Origin: Bacteroidota bacterium
Lineage (GTDB): Bacteria; Bacteroidota; Bacteroidia; AKYH767-A; 2013-40CM-41-45
Length of the DNA stretch: 64,000 bases
Assembly (NCBI GenBank): GCA_016720935.1
Contig: JADKJP010000003.1
Coordinates: 1 to 64,000, forward strand
Direction: 5' to 3'
In this document: piece by piece, positions 1-12,700 of the stretch
Position numbering within the stretch: position 1 is the first letter of the stretch
Layout of the letters: each line of letters opens with the position of its first letter
The notes under the pieces: generated by a model
What the model was told of the DNA's origin: nothing
The model's input: only the letters and a program-made list of their open reading frames with translations
The model's database searches: none
Position numbers and translations under genes: made by a program

Positions 1-94
1 TACCGGATACTATTGATTAAAAAATATTCAGATTCGTAAGAAGAATTTCAGGTATTCGACCGGAGGTCATAAAAATGGCGAAAAAAAATTTATT

Positions 95-1001
95 TTATCG
101 CCTGCCGCCTTTTCGGTTTCCCGGTTTTCCGGAATTTTTATTCCCTGGTCTTCAGGTTTCTTTTATCCAGGAGTTGTATTTCTGCCTGTGTTGTTTTTTG
201 GACCAGGATTCCCTGTCTTGGTTTCCCTTCTGGTTTTTGACAAGAAGTTGGTTTGGTTCAGAATCTTTTTTTAGGTGATTTTTGTTTTTTAATTACATTT
301 TCAAACTGAAGAGTCTTCAAATCATCACTAAAAATTAGGCATTCTAACAACAGGATCTCATGTAGCTACTTTGAGACAAACCTTTGAATGATGTTGACCG
401 TTGCGCTCTTTGGTTTTATAACTATTTTCGAAAGCTACTTAACATCCTTTTAATTTATCTTACATTCAAATATGAATAAAGATGGTTCAGGATATAAAAG
501 TTCTTCTGAAACTATTGCTTACATTAACTCTTTAAGCATCAGTACACCTGCTGCCATTCCTGAATAACAGCATCGGTCAGGGGTTTATTCACATTAACGA
601 CATATTCTTTTCGTGTTTATTGCCCGCGCGCAAAATCTTATTTACGATATCTCCATTGTTGTTGAGAAAGGTAATCCCTGTGAATCTTATCCAGACGGCC
701 AATCAGAAATCAAATTTGCTGTGATTGACGAATTGAACAATGTTATCACGCACACCGGCTTCAGTAGTGGAGGTGATGCCGACCGGTTTATTCAAAGGCA
801 ATAAAACAAGATCCTCTCCCTGGCGCGAGTTCCAAGTTCTGTTACATTCACACGCACACGATCACCAATTTTTACAGCATCACCAATATGAGCACGTCTT
901 CCGTTGATATACACATTCCCATATAGCTGATTATATTTCGCGCCTGGAGCACAAACCACTCGCACAATCCATTTATTAAGACGTATCGTATCGTTTTGCA
1001 T
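95..1001 (-). pseudogene. RluF-type 23S rRNA pseudouridine synthase, degraded or heavily frameshifted
   Basis: Joining all three minus-strand frames reconstructs a pseudouridine synthase of the RluF/RluB family, which modifies a uridine in 23S rRNA. The N-terminus at 1001 is an S4 RNA-binding domain containing NVYINGRRAHIGDAVKIGDRV. A frame break near 795 leads into LNKPVGITSTTEAGVRDNIV. A second frame then gives the catalytic GRLDK motif, whose Asp is the family nucleophile, and a third gives GDIVNKILRAGNKHEK. Further pieces read KEYVVNVNKPLTDAV and GMAAGV. The 3' part to a stop near 95 is Lys/Arg/Gln-rich, like the basic tails common on Bacteroidetes RluF proteins. At least five frame changes are needed. 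The central S4 segment also looks shortened. No intact frame exceeds 70 codons, so as written it cannot make an enzyme. Sequence error is a real alternative to gene decay. The family call rests on motif recognition. Confidence 0.72.
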
Positions 1002-1144
1002 TCAGAAATAGTTCAGAATTTTCCAAATGTAATGAAATATAAAATACTTCAGGAATTCTAAATTTTCTCGTAAATAAAAACCTCTGTGAAGTACTCGGTG
1101 AAACTCTGTGGATTTAAAAGAAATTCATTAAATAAGTATGAGGC

Positions 1145-2820
1145 TTATTTATTTCTGGAGGAGGTTTTTAAAAGCCAGATTATTTTAGACACAAAGGGTG
1201 CACCGAGGTACACGAAATATCTGAAGAGTACAAGAATCATTTCCCTCCCATTCACAAAAACCTTTTTCACCATCGCCCCCCTTTGCATCCGCCAAAGTCC
1301 CAGCACATAAATCCCCGGTGCAGGAGAAAAGGATGAGTACGATAAGTATTCATACCTGCTATGCAATCAAAATTTTCTTTTAATACTAGCGACCCGTGAG
1401 ATCAAAGAAAGCTTAAGTTCCGGTATAACTCCGCATTAAATTCCAATTGAATTGCACCTCCGGAATTTTCATAGAAAGCAGTAAAATCAAAACACCCGCT
1501 TCCAGTTCAGGAACATTCACGCCGGGTGGGGAGAGTTTACAACCCAGACGTCTTTTCCACCATGGTTTCCTACTACATCATAATCTGAAGACTCTGTCGA
1601 TCCAACCGCAATATAGCTGCCATCCTTTGTTTCGATGGCATCGTAGGCATAACATCGTTTCCTGACCCTCCTATACAAACATTCCATTCATACATTCCCG
1701 CACTATTTGATTTTAAAATAAAGAAGTCACCCAAAAATGTATTATAGCAAGTAAATTGACTTACAAAAAGTTTGAACTTCCGCACAAAAGCGTTCCACTG
1801 TCAATGGTCGGAGAAATTGAAAATATTCTTCATAGGCAGGGCCGCCAAAACAATGTGACAAAACTAGATTTGTTGAGTCAATTGTGAAAAATATTGAGCA
1901 TCGTAGGCGCCATAAGAGTGGAGTATGTCAAAGTCATTAGATCATAACGCCGTGGCACCTATATTCAACCGGGAATTTAAATCAAAATAAATTTTTGCAG
2001 GAACGTCGCCATTGGAGCCCCGAAACACTTTTTGCCAAACAATGTTTTGATTTGCATCAAGTTTAGTAATTAATACATCCTCTCCACCATGATTGCTGTT
2101 CAATAAACTATCATTTGACTGCGAATCGGTCGCAAGCTCTAAAACTCATTAGTGTCACCTTCAACAACTGAAACTCCAAAATAGCATCATATCCCCCAAA
2201 GTTTTTCCCATAATAAATTCCCAACGCTTTATCAGTTTTAGCCCAGGCATCCCGGAGGTCGATGCGAAAATGAAATATCTCCATCGCCTGAAGAGAATTC
2301 TCAGTTGCCAATGAGAATATATCCACCATCCTTGGTTTCTTTAATTTCAGTACCAACCACATCATTCCCGCCACCAAGGCATTTTTGCCATAATAAATTG
2401 CCGGAACTGTCTGTTTTGACAACCCAAATATCCGAATTCGAACCATGCAACCCTATGACATCTCCATCTTGAGAACTTGCTTCACCAACCATAATTATTC
2501 CTCCATCTGCTGTGATTTGCATATTATTTGCAGCGTCATGTCCAAAACTTCCTCCATGATTTTCCCAAATGCCGAGATTACCATTGTAGTCGATTTTAAA
2601 CAACACAAATTGCCAAAACCATTATTATGGTGATACATCTCATTATGTGATTGTGTATGCCCGGCAATATAATATCCTCCTGTTAGTGATTCTCGTATCG
2701 CAAAACCTATATCATCATTGCTCCCACCAAAGCATTTCTTCCATTGGATAGCAGGAGCCTGAGGAATATATGATATTACAAAATAAATAAAACCAGAGAA
2801 GAAAGCAGTAGTGTTTTCAT
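1145..2820 (-). pseudogene. T9SS-sorted secreted repeat protein, frameshifted
   Basis: A secreted protein of roughly 500 residues can be read across several frames. It starts at 2820 with MKTLLLSSLVLF, a signal peptide that breaks after about 14 codons. Next come repeats of the type GGSNDD...GGY.IAG and DIWVVKTDSSGNLLWQKCLGG (2301-2700), the beta-propeller-like repeats often annotated in Bacteroidetes as SBBP-like or delta-60-like. The C-terminus (about 1240-1440) has a type A T9SS sorting domain, with pieces such as LTGRLVL and SPAPGIYVLGLW followed by KKVFVNG. The open frame then runs past the expected end to 1145, which suggests another frame error. Substrate and function are unknown; the usual role of such proteins is surface display or secretion through T9SS. 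It lies between the broken pseudouridine synthase gene and the next broken giant gene, all on one strand. Confidence 0.62.
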
Positions 2821-2850
2821 TTGTCTATTCCAGTTTAATAAATTTTGATA

Positions 2851-5800
2851 TTAGCTTGTTTTTTCAATTCCGAATAAAATAAATTCCGGGGCAAGGCTCT
2901 CAATGTTGAAGTCCTGTTGTGAATTTAAATATAATTCCCGTTTTTACACAAGCACCGTACACATTCAAAATCTGTATTATTTCTCCTCTTTCAGCGCCCC
3001 CAACATGAATGATGTGAGTAGCAGGATTTGGTGAAATTTCCATCCTCTTGCTTTTGTATAGGTTTTATTACGTTTCTCTGGGAAGGATTCGGATTCGGAC
3101 AGGTTTCTTCGTCTTCAAGGATGTTGCAGTTGATGCAATTAACATCACAATCCTGGCAATCAATATCTATTTAGACAGGATTTACACGACAATCAAAGTA
3201 TTTCGGCACGCAGACTTTTGGAATAAAAATATGATTTTTATCCGGAGGGAGGCGCAGGGTATAGTTCACAAGTTAGTTGATGATAATCAATCCTGTAATT
3301 TGTGTAGCTTGGGCAGTATGTAGGGCTATTCACATATCCGTTAAGGATGTAAAATTTTATGTTGGCGGTTATTTTGTGTATTAATAAATTCTCCGGGTGA
3401 AGTATAACAAGAAGCTGCACCACATAATTGAGTATTCATGCCATCATTATTGGAATTAAGAAACAAGCTCTCAATTCCAACTTATCATAAGAAGTACATA
3501 GTATCCGGCCACGGACCAGGTCCTCTATCATGATGCCCACTAAAGAGACCCGGCGCATTGAATAATTGCTGTTGAAAGTGCAACCTTCGAAAAGTGTTCG
3601 AGCTCCATAAGAAATATGAATAAGCCCCTGGTCCCTGGCATCTAACAGCCTTGTGTGTTCCCACATACAGGTGTTGAGCATTCATTTTACTGTTTGATGA
3701 TTCATGCTTTTCATGGTATAATTTCCATTAAAGGTGCAGTTTTTAAATTCTGTCTGTTCATCCCCATTTATATCAATAATCAAAGGCGAAAAATAAGTTT
3801 TCATTACTTGTCCGTTAAAATGGCAATCTCGAAAAAGTAAATGCTTTTCCATTCGGATTGCGGCATAACCATTTTCGGAACCGACAAGATATACAATAGT
3901 TGAAATTGAACCTTTTTTCAAATAAATCTAATCTTGAAGGAGGATTTGGTTGAGTTGTCTGATAAGGGTAAACAACAAGAACTTCATAGGATTGATCGCT
4001 TTCATTTTCGATCCCGGCGTTTTTATTGTAATGAAATCTACATCCATTAAATTCAATAGCAGGATCTGTGCCGGAGTTAGTACTTCTCGATTTTGCGAAT
4101 TTCCGTTTTCCCATTCAACATCCACTCCTACACCGGGCATGGATGCAAGACGACCAACGGCATTGTGATTAAATTCTGAATTGTTTACAATTATCCCATG
4201 GCCACCATCCAGTGAAAAACCATTTCGACCATTCCAGTTAAATTTGCTTCTGCCAATACGAATGTCGAGAAAATCTCCAATCGGGGGTGGACTAGGGTTG
4301 CATACATAATCCGTGATCATTAATCCCTCCCTTCCGAAGTGATGCGCATTTGCATTATATATAATTACACCTATTGAATGATCAATGAAGATTCCGTCAT
4401 GCGGTAATTGAATCCCATCAGTATAATGCCCACCATAAATGATGTTGTCGGAGTTTCCATCAAGTTCAAGATTTTCAATTTTCATGTTGTTGCAATTCAC
4501 CATCGCAATACATTCTCCAATATAAGCTGCAACACGATGCCAAGGTGTGCCACCTACTACGCAGTTGACCAGTTTGCCATGCCAACACGCTCCTGTTTCA
4601 TCCCACAAAGGTAAATGTGTTCTCAGTCCACAATTGTTATATGAACTCAACCTGCGATCTCCTGTTATCGGATCAAATGCTCCAAATTTTAGACAATCAA
4701 CATATTTAATTTTTGTCAAGGGGCGGCCCTCCAGCAAAATCCGGATTTTTCCCTTTAATGGTAAAGTCTTGCCAACCATCCATACACATGATATCATGAC
4801 CTTTTAAATACCATTGGCAGGGTACATCCGGAGTGTATTGATATCCGACGTAAAATGTTCCTGCAGGAATTGTAAGAACGCCATTACCTGGTCTTGGGGC
4901 ACCATTATTATAATGATCTGGCTTCAAATTATTTCTGAAAAATTCATGGCTTCTTCAAAGCACATCGGTCGGATTCAGGATCACCATTGGCACCAAAATC
5001 CGCATGTAAATCTTTAATGACCGGAGATACCTGGCTGATGTTCCCACCACTACATGTTTGAATTGTTGAAAAATCGATATATGGATCACAGTGAAAATTC
5101 GGGCATCCGGTAGTAGCAATTTCAAAAAACGATGAATCAATGCAACCATTTGCATCGGTCACAATAAGAGTATCAATTCCGGCATACAGGTTCAAAGCAG
5201 TGGGTGTTGAATCACCGGAAGGTATCCATAGGTATGAATATGGAAGAGTACCCCCAAGAATAATACTTCCTGCATTTCCATCGGCGGTGCTATCGGTAGA
5301 GGCATTCGTTGAATAAATATTTATTTGTAATGGAGCAGGTTGATACAGTGAAATCTTGGTAATCCCGTAGCAATTGTTAGAATCCTTGACTATTACCATA
5401 TAAGTTCCCGACCAAAGATTATTCGCTGTGTCAGTTGTGGAGACAGATGGAAACCAATTGTAGGAATATGGCAACGTTCCTCCTGTAGCAGTGACAAGAA
5501 TGGAGCCACTGGTATCATCGTAGCATTGAATTTCTGAAAGGATTGTTGAACTAACTGTTGGTCCATTTGAATTTGAAACGATGGCGGTAGTACTTACTAT
5601 GCACTTGTTCAAGTCTTCTACAATCAATGTATCAATTCCCTGAGGACAGATTTCTTTTCTGCCTCATTTGATCCTGATACAATCCAGTGAAAAAGCATAA
5701 GGGCTATTCCTCCGCTTACCGTCGGAGTGACTTCTCCGTTAGATTGGCCACAACCGGAAGGGGTAATAGCTAAAGAAACGGTTAATGCAGTGGGTTGTGT

Positions 5801-8800
5801 GATTGTAAGTATATCTACACTCAGGCAACCATCATCGTCAGTAATTTTAACGAATTGTGTACCGGCAGGCAGCCGTACCACGACAGAATCTGTATCGCCC
5901 GGATTCAGCCATTCAAAATGAAAGGAGATTTCCGGAACTCAATGAAATTTGTGCGCTGCCATCACGATAGCCATGGCAGGAAACATGTGAAACCACGCTG
6001 ATTGTACTAACAGGTCCATTCGTATCAGCAACAATGGCCTCATAAGTTTTAAAACATCCATTGGTATCGCCAACAATAACAAATAGTTTCCTGCCTTTAA
6101 ATTGGTTTCAGTTGAATCTTCATTTCCTGAAAGTGACCAAAGGTAATTGTAAGGGAGGCGTTCCACCGGAGGATGTTACAATTGCAATTCCTGTACTGTC
6201 TTTGCAAACGGAAGAAGTGGTTGAAAAAGTAACAAGTAATGGAGTCGGGTTGATAAATATGGACGGTGTCAGTCAGCGAGCATCCATGCGCATCTGTTGT
6301 ATTGACTATAAACGTGTCGGGAGCCAGGTTGGAAATTTCATATAAAAACCCAGACTATCAGACCAGGAATAATAATATGGTGGTGTGCCGCCTTGTGCGA
6401 TTACCTTTGCATAACCATTCTTATAGTTATAACAAGATACATTTTTTGTGGAAGGATAGGTTTCAAATGTCACACAAACATTATTTGATAATGCGAATGC
6501 ACCGAATTGAGTTAGTGTATTTAAAGAAGTTACATTACCGATGATACTATCTCCTGAAGAATGAGAATTGCCAAGATCCTTCCACCGCGTGCCATTCCAA
6601 CCGGCTACACGCATTTCAGTAGGTTTGGTTAGAATACAATCATCATAATTCCAACTTAGATTAACTTTTACAGCTGAAGAACCATTTGTACGGTACAATT
6701 TCCAATAATCACAAGCACTTATGTTCTCAATAGTAGAATCCATTTCATTTCCGTAATTCTGTTGAGCAGGAATGAGAACCGACAGGAAAGCATCCGTTGT
6801 ACTTGAAGGTGCGGAAATTCCCAATGGATGATAGGGATGGGTTAATTCTGGTGATCCGAGTGGGAATAAAAATGAGTCGTTACCGATCTTGGAGACAAAG
6901 CCCATAATGTAACTGGAATCACTTCCGCCGATTACTTTTATATTGTCGCTTAGTGTAAGTAAATTGATCGAATCGGAATGCAGATAGTATTTGAATAAAT
7001 TTAAGGAATCGGTAACTGTGATTGGAGTTGTCAATTCAACATAGTTTCCTTTTTGTCTACTTCGAGCTTTTGAACTGAATTGTTCCGGAACCATTCCTGT
7101 GAATTGTTTGTATGGATCCGGCTTTAAATTTTGAAAATCCTCCGTTTGCTCCAAATTGCATACCGGTTGCTTTCTACAACAACATCACCGGAGAAGAATG
7201 TCGATTCTGAGTATGCAGGATAAATATTCACTCCGGTGCCTTTTTTTATAGAAGGTCACATTGCCGTCAAATTTGTCTCCTGTTGAATTAGCTAAAATAA
7301 AATTATGTGCAGTTGAACTGGAATCTTTGATGATGGTATTCCAGCCAAATGTATTTCCGCCACTGGAGACATCACCTGTGGTTCCATATCTTGTAATTGT
7401 AACAGAGGAGTCAAAACTTGCTCCATTTAATTGGATGTTCGGCCATAAAAAAGAAAATGGCCGCTCAAAATAGACACCAGAATTTAGTATCAGTTTGCTC
7501 GAAGCATTGTTCATTAGTATTGAAACACTATCAGAACTTGAATATTGAAAATTCTTTAATGTTAGAATCCCGGTAAATGTTGATAATATGGAAAATGAAC
7601 CTGTGCCTACAACTGTACTTATTCCTCCGGAATTCGAAGTTCATTCCTGCCAAAGCGTTATCCAATATTAACTTCCCCTGAAAAATAACATCTCCGGAGT
7701 TACCGATATAAAAGCGATCAGAACCTGTTGAGGAATTCAGATTTTTCATCGTGACACTGTCCTGAAAAAGAGACTTGTTTATACTCATGGTACCGATTCC
7801 GTTTTAATTACAACCGGTGAGGCGAATGTGTCGGGTGCGCTTGTTCCTGTGGTGAAGGTGCAAGCGGAAGAAGGATTGTGATAAATAGTGGTTGCCTTCG
7901 CAAAGTAGCATCCTCAAGAGATGTCGAATTGGAAGAGCCTGTAGTTGTGATTGAAGCGATTCCTAGAAATCGTGTCCCGTCAAGATAAAGCAATGGAGCA
8001 CTTGCGCTGAATGTTGCTTGAAACTGGAGCCTGATTCAAAAGCCAAACGGGCTGTTCCTGTTAGAGTCAATGAAATACTAAGTGTTGAATCTGATTGCAC
8101 AAAATTTCGAAAATACAGATACCCGGCACTAAAGCCTCCGGTTCCTATGTAAAGATTCTTGCCATTAGCAAGACTCGCGCTCCCGGTTGAATAACCAAAA
8201 TATACTTCACCGTTCGGAGTATCAAAAGTTATATTGCCATTGAAAGCAGCTGTTCCGTAATAGTTGGACCAGATATTTTTCCCTTGAAAACACACATCAC
8301 CATTAAAATTGTTTCCTGAGCCGCGGTGTGCAAGATAAATTTTGGATGTGCTGCGATTAGCCCGCCAGAGTCGGGAATTGAATGTGTCGGGAAAGGAATC
8401 TGATAATACAAGTATTCCATTGGCGCTATCAACGATTGAAACCGCGCTATTAAAGGTGTTTCCACCTTTTCCGTTATCAGTAGCTGTTCCCTTTTTTACC
8501 ACACTCAGCGAATCGTTAAATGTGGAACCATTTAAGAGGATACTGTTTCCTGTTGCATAAACTTTTGCTCCGAACTGAGTGCCCTTAAAAGTAATGGTGG
8601 CAGTTCCATACATTGAAAGTATACCATTATTGACTTGTCCGGATGTAAAAGTTGCATTTCCGCTAACAGTAAGTGAATAAGATTGCAAGTCCAGTATTCC
8701 GGAATTGATTGAAATTAGCTTTATGCTAGTGTTGGAAGCAAGGTGTACATTGTTTGAGCCGGTGACAATGGTGACACTGTCATTGCTTGAAGGTACTCCA

Positions 8801-8945
8801 TTCGGGATCCAGTTTGTACTCGTTGACCAATCAGTGGATGCTGTACCATTCCAGGTAAAATTACCGGCAAAGGCTTGAACATAAATTGCAAAAACAAAGA
8901 TTACTAAAAATAAAAGTCGTCTCGAAGTAGAAATGATATTTTCAT
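2851..8945 (-). pseudogene. Giant secreted protein: envelope repeats, SprB repeats, pectate-lyase-like beta-helix, T9SS tail (many frameshifts)
   Basis: Consecutive minus-strand frames join into one protein of about 2,000 residues. It opens near 8945 with a signal peptide (RRLLFLVIFVFAIYVQAFA). An NFTWNGTASTDWSTSTNW domain follows, then Gly/Ser/Thr/Asn-rich repeats with LNG(S/A)(T/S)F and GGNTF words (7185-8690). The region 6306-7154 resembles the segment that precedes T9SS tails in many Bacteroidetes surface proteins. From about 6345 to 5000 there are SprB-type repeats (GGTLPYSYNWFP, GGTLPYSYLWIP). At 4700-5050 a pectate_lyase_3-like entry appears (DFGANGDPESD, then TIPAGTFYVG), continuing into a right-handed beta-helix (4797-3928 and beyond) with FKNCTFNGNYTM and FEGCTFNSNYSM coils. 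The end (3045-2851) is a T9SS sorting domain (ISPNPATHIIHVGGAERGE, then PGIYFIR). More than ten frame changes are needed. It could also be two adjacent genes, but no internal signal peptide was seen. Confidence 0.6.
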
Positions 8946-9005
8946 GGTGAGGAAAGTTTTAGCGATTAAAAAGCACTGAATCTGTAAAGGAACCATCTTG
9001 CCGTT

Positions 9006-9408
9006 TTATTCAATTTCCGCAAAATAATCGGTCAGTCCAGGATAATGTCCAAGTCCTATACTGACATTAAAATCATTCCTAAAAAAGGATGTTCCATCTC
9101 CAAATGATCCTGGAACATCGAATAGGAAGTTTTGGATAAATAGTCACTGCCACCCATAACTGAACCGAGTTTAACTTCAATCTGATCGATTCCTGTGGTA
9201 TCAAAAGATCAATTGACATGTTTGCTGAAAAAACCGTTGTATCCGTTAATGCCGGCAAACCACCCAGGCTAGTGTCAGAGCTAATGGCAGTAACCTGTAC
9301 GGACATAGCCAAAACAGGATATTGATTTGATTGAGCAGAAATAATTTTATTACTAAAACAAAATAAGGCGAACAAAAAAATCACCTTGAAGCAAAGGGAA
9401 GTTTTCAT
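9006..9408 (-). CDS. Small secreted protein of unknown function, frameshifted near its end
   Basis: The start at 9408 gives a clear signal peptide (MKTSLCFKVIFLFALFCFS...ISAQS), so the product is exported. The body has no domain I can name with certainty. Read across frames it continues as MGGSDYLSKTSYSM, then FGDGTSFFRNDF, and ends SIGLGHYPGLTDYFAEIE with a stop at 9006. That pattern resembles short secreted Bacteroidetes proteins found beside large T9SS-sorted proteins, but this is from memory and not searched. Two or three frame changes are needed between about 9180 and 9060. As one uninterrupted frame the protein would stop at 9079. It sits between the broken giant gene and the PKD-repeat gene on the same strand, so a shared surface-related role is possible but unproven. 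Confidence 0.5.
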
Positions 9409-9746
9409 GAGATTTGATTTATTAATTATAAAAACACCAAAAAGACCAGGAAAATAATATGAATAAAAAGAACGAATAATTGAAATGCATATGCTATTAA
9501 AACAAACAGCAAAAAATAATTGAAAAATTAATATGAAAAAATAATCAACGAAATACCTGTATCGAAGGTAACAATGTAAAATTTAAATATGCAATTAATT
9601 TAACAGAAATATTTTAATTAATTGACGAAAATCATAAAATCACATGCCAGTGAATTCAAATTAGAATGATTCTAAATAGAAAAGTGGGAATCATGAAGAC
9701 TCCGGTCTTTTTGATTTATAAAGCTATTTAATATCTTATCAACAAT
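9409..9746. other. AT-rich intergenic gap
   Basis: This 338-base gap lies upstream of the small secreted protein and downstream of the PKD-repeat gene. It is very rich in A and T. I see no gene, no convincing hairpin terminator and no exact TAnnTTTG promoter element. It presumably holds the minus-strand promoter for the gene starting at 9408, but I cannot point to it. Confidence 0.4.
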
Positions 9747-12700
9747 TTATTGCAGCATAATCAACCTGCCGATCATTTTGTTTTGATCAGCATCAAGAAC
9801 TTCCACATAGTAAACTCCTTCACGAATTCCATTGAGCGGGATTTCAGCGGATGGATCCGGAATATCATCTTTTTTATAAACAAGACGACCTGTTCTTTCA
9901 AAAATTCTCATAGAGAATGGGCCCGTAACATTCTGGAAGCTTATCGTGCCTGATACTCTCACAGGATTCGGATAAATCAAAAGAATACCCGGAGTTGAAG
10001 GAGGCACATCGATATTATCACACCATGTTTTTGTACAAACACTCGTGGATGTGGAATCATATACCGTGAGACAGACAGGGTAAATTCCTCCATACCTGTA
10101 GTAATGCCTTGGACTTAATTCTGAAATAGAAGTTCCATCTCCAAATGTCAGGTGTAACGGGTACCCGGATTATTATGTGAAGAAGGGAAGAAATACACAT
10201 TGTTCGGATTGCTGATGGAATAATGGATATATCGCGCATCACAATCATCACTCACAAAAGCTACCGGAATTGTATCACACCATGTAGCTGAACAAGCGCC
10301 ATCCACTGTAGAATCATAGACAGTCAGGCAAACCGTATAGATTCCATTCAACTGGTAGAAATGCCATGGATTTGCTTCGGTAGAATTACCTCCATCTCCA
10401 AACGTCCATGAGAAGTGTGATCCCGGAGAATTCACCGGTGCGATGAAGTGCAGACTATCCGTGTTTCCTGATGCAACCGAAAAGAAAATTCCGCATTGCA
10501 GGTCGGAATAACCGGTACAACATATACACTATCACACCATGAAGCGTAACATGTTCCGGAACTGGTTGTGTCATATACTTCCAGACACACATAATACATT
10601 CCACTCTGGTTGTAATAATGCCATGGACTTATTTCTGTAGATGTATCTCCATCTCCAAAGTTCCAGAAATATTCTGTTCCGGATAAATTGTCCCCGGTAG
10701 GGTAGAAGCGCAAACTGTCGGGATTACCCAAAGTAAAATAGGAGAACTCGGCAATACAGGATGGAGGATTGGAACAACATGCACGCTGTCACAGAATGTG
10801 GCTGAACATGTTCCACCTGCCGTTGTATCAGTAACCGTCAGACAAACCTGGAATACACCATGGATGGTATAATAATGCCAGGTATTCATGTCAGAAGAAA
10901 AACTTCCGTCTCCAAAATCCCAGGAATAATTTGCTCCGGGTAAATTATTGCCAAGAGCAGAAAAATGAACACTGTCGATATTGGTAAGAGAATAGTATGC
11001 AAATTCCGCTTCACACGGTGGAACAGCAGGAATCGCCCTTACACTGTCGCAGAAGGTTTCAGAGCAGGTACCACCGGCTGTGGAATTACTTACTGTCAGA
11101 CATACATAGTAAATTCCATTTTGCGGGTAAACATTCCAGGGCGTAATATCTGTTGAGTGATTTCCATCACCAAAATCCCATGAGTAATTTGTTCCGCTCA
11201 CATTTCCTCCGGTTGGGAAAAACTGAACACTGTCAGCATTGATCGAAGTCGCATAAACAAATTCCGCTACACAACTTGGTGGAGCCGGCATTGCGCGGAC
11301 ACTATCACACCACGTATTTGAACATACACCAACTGAATTGGAATCGCTTATGGTCAGACAAACATAATACATCCCGTTCTGTGCATACAAGTGCCATGGA
11401 TTCATAAGTGTGGAAGTTCCGCCATCACCAAATGTCCATGAATAATGCGCACTGCTGAAATTACTTCCAATCGGGAAAAACTGAATGCTGTCAGGATTGC
11501 TGATTGAATAGTAGACAAATTCCGGATCACAGGATGGAGGTATGGGTTGTGCTCTGACACTGTCACACCACGTAGCTGAACAGATTCCCCCTACAGTAGT
11601 GTCGCTTACAGTGAGACATGCATAATAAACTCCATCCACGGGATACAGGTGCCATGGGTTGATGTCAGTTGAATACGTTCCATCGCCAAAATCCCATGAA
11701 TAATGTGCCGATGGCGAGTTGTTTCCTGAATGGTAAAAATGCACACTGTCAGGATTTAGCGATACATAATATCCGAACTCAGGTTCACAGGAAGGAGGAA
11801 CCGGAACTGCATACACTATCACACCAGTTCGCGGAACAAAATCCTCCTGCTGTTGAATTGTAAACATTCAGGCAAACAAAATAAACACCTGTATTTGCAT
11901 AGACATGCCATGGATTTATATCCGTTGAAGTATTTCCGTCCCCGAAATCCCAGGTGAATTGTGAACCAGAGAGATTATTCCCGATCGAAAAGAAATGGAC
12001 GCTGTCAGCATCAGTGGTGGTGTAATAACTGAATTCCGCATCACAATCCGGAGGTACCGGAACCGCGTGAACACTATCACACCAATTCGATGTACAGGTT
12101 CCTCCGGCAGTAGAATCGTGAATGGTCAGACATACATAATAAACTCCATAACTTGAATACACATGCCATGGATTATTCACAGTAGAAGTGAAACCATCGC
12201 CAAAATCCCACAGGTAGGTAGCTGTAGCTGAATTTCCCTGGCTTACAAAATGAACACTATCAGGATTCTGTTATTGAATAATACGCGAATTGGGCATCAC
12301 ATTCCGGTGGTACAGGAATCACGTATACACTGTCACAATGAGTGGAAGTACAAGTGCCTCCCGCTGTTGAATCATATACAGTAAGGCAAACAAAATATAC
12401 CCCATTCTGTGCATACAAATGCCACGGACTGGTATCCGTTGAAAATGTTCCATCACCAAAGTCCCAGGTATAAGTTGTTCCCGCAGGATTTGATGGCGCA
12501 ATAAAATGAACACTGTCAATTGTAACTGCTGAGTAATAGCCAAATTGCGCATCGCATTCCGGCGGAACAGGAACCGCGCGCACACTATCACACCATAAAG
12601 CCGAACAAGTGCCACCGGATGTAGAATCGGTTACCGACAGGCAAACGTAATATGTTCCATGTTGCGTGTAATAATGCCATGGATTGATGCTGGTTGAATA

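Noticed and set aside
75..278. Open frame on the plus strand rich in Phe, Leu and Ser
   Set aside because: It is the complement of a Lys/Arg-rich tail of the broken pseudouridine synthase on the minus strand.
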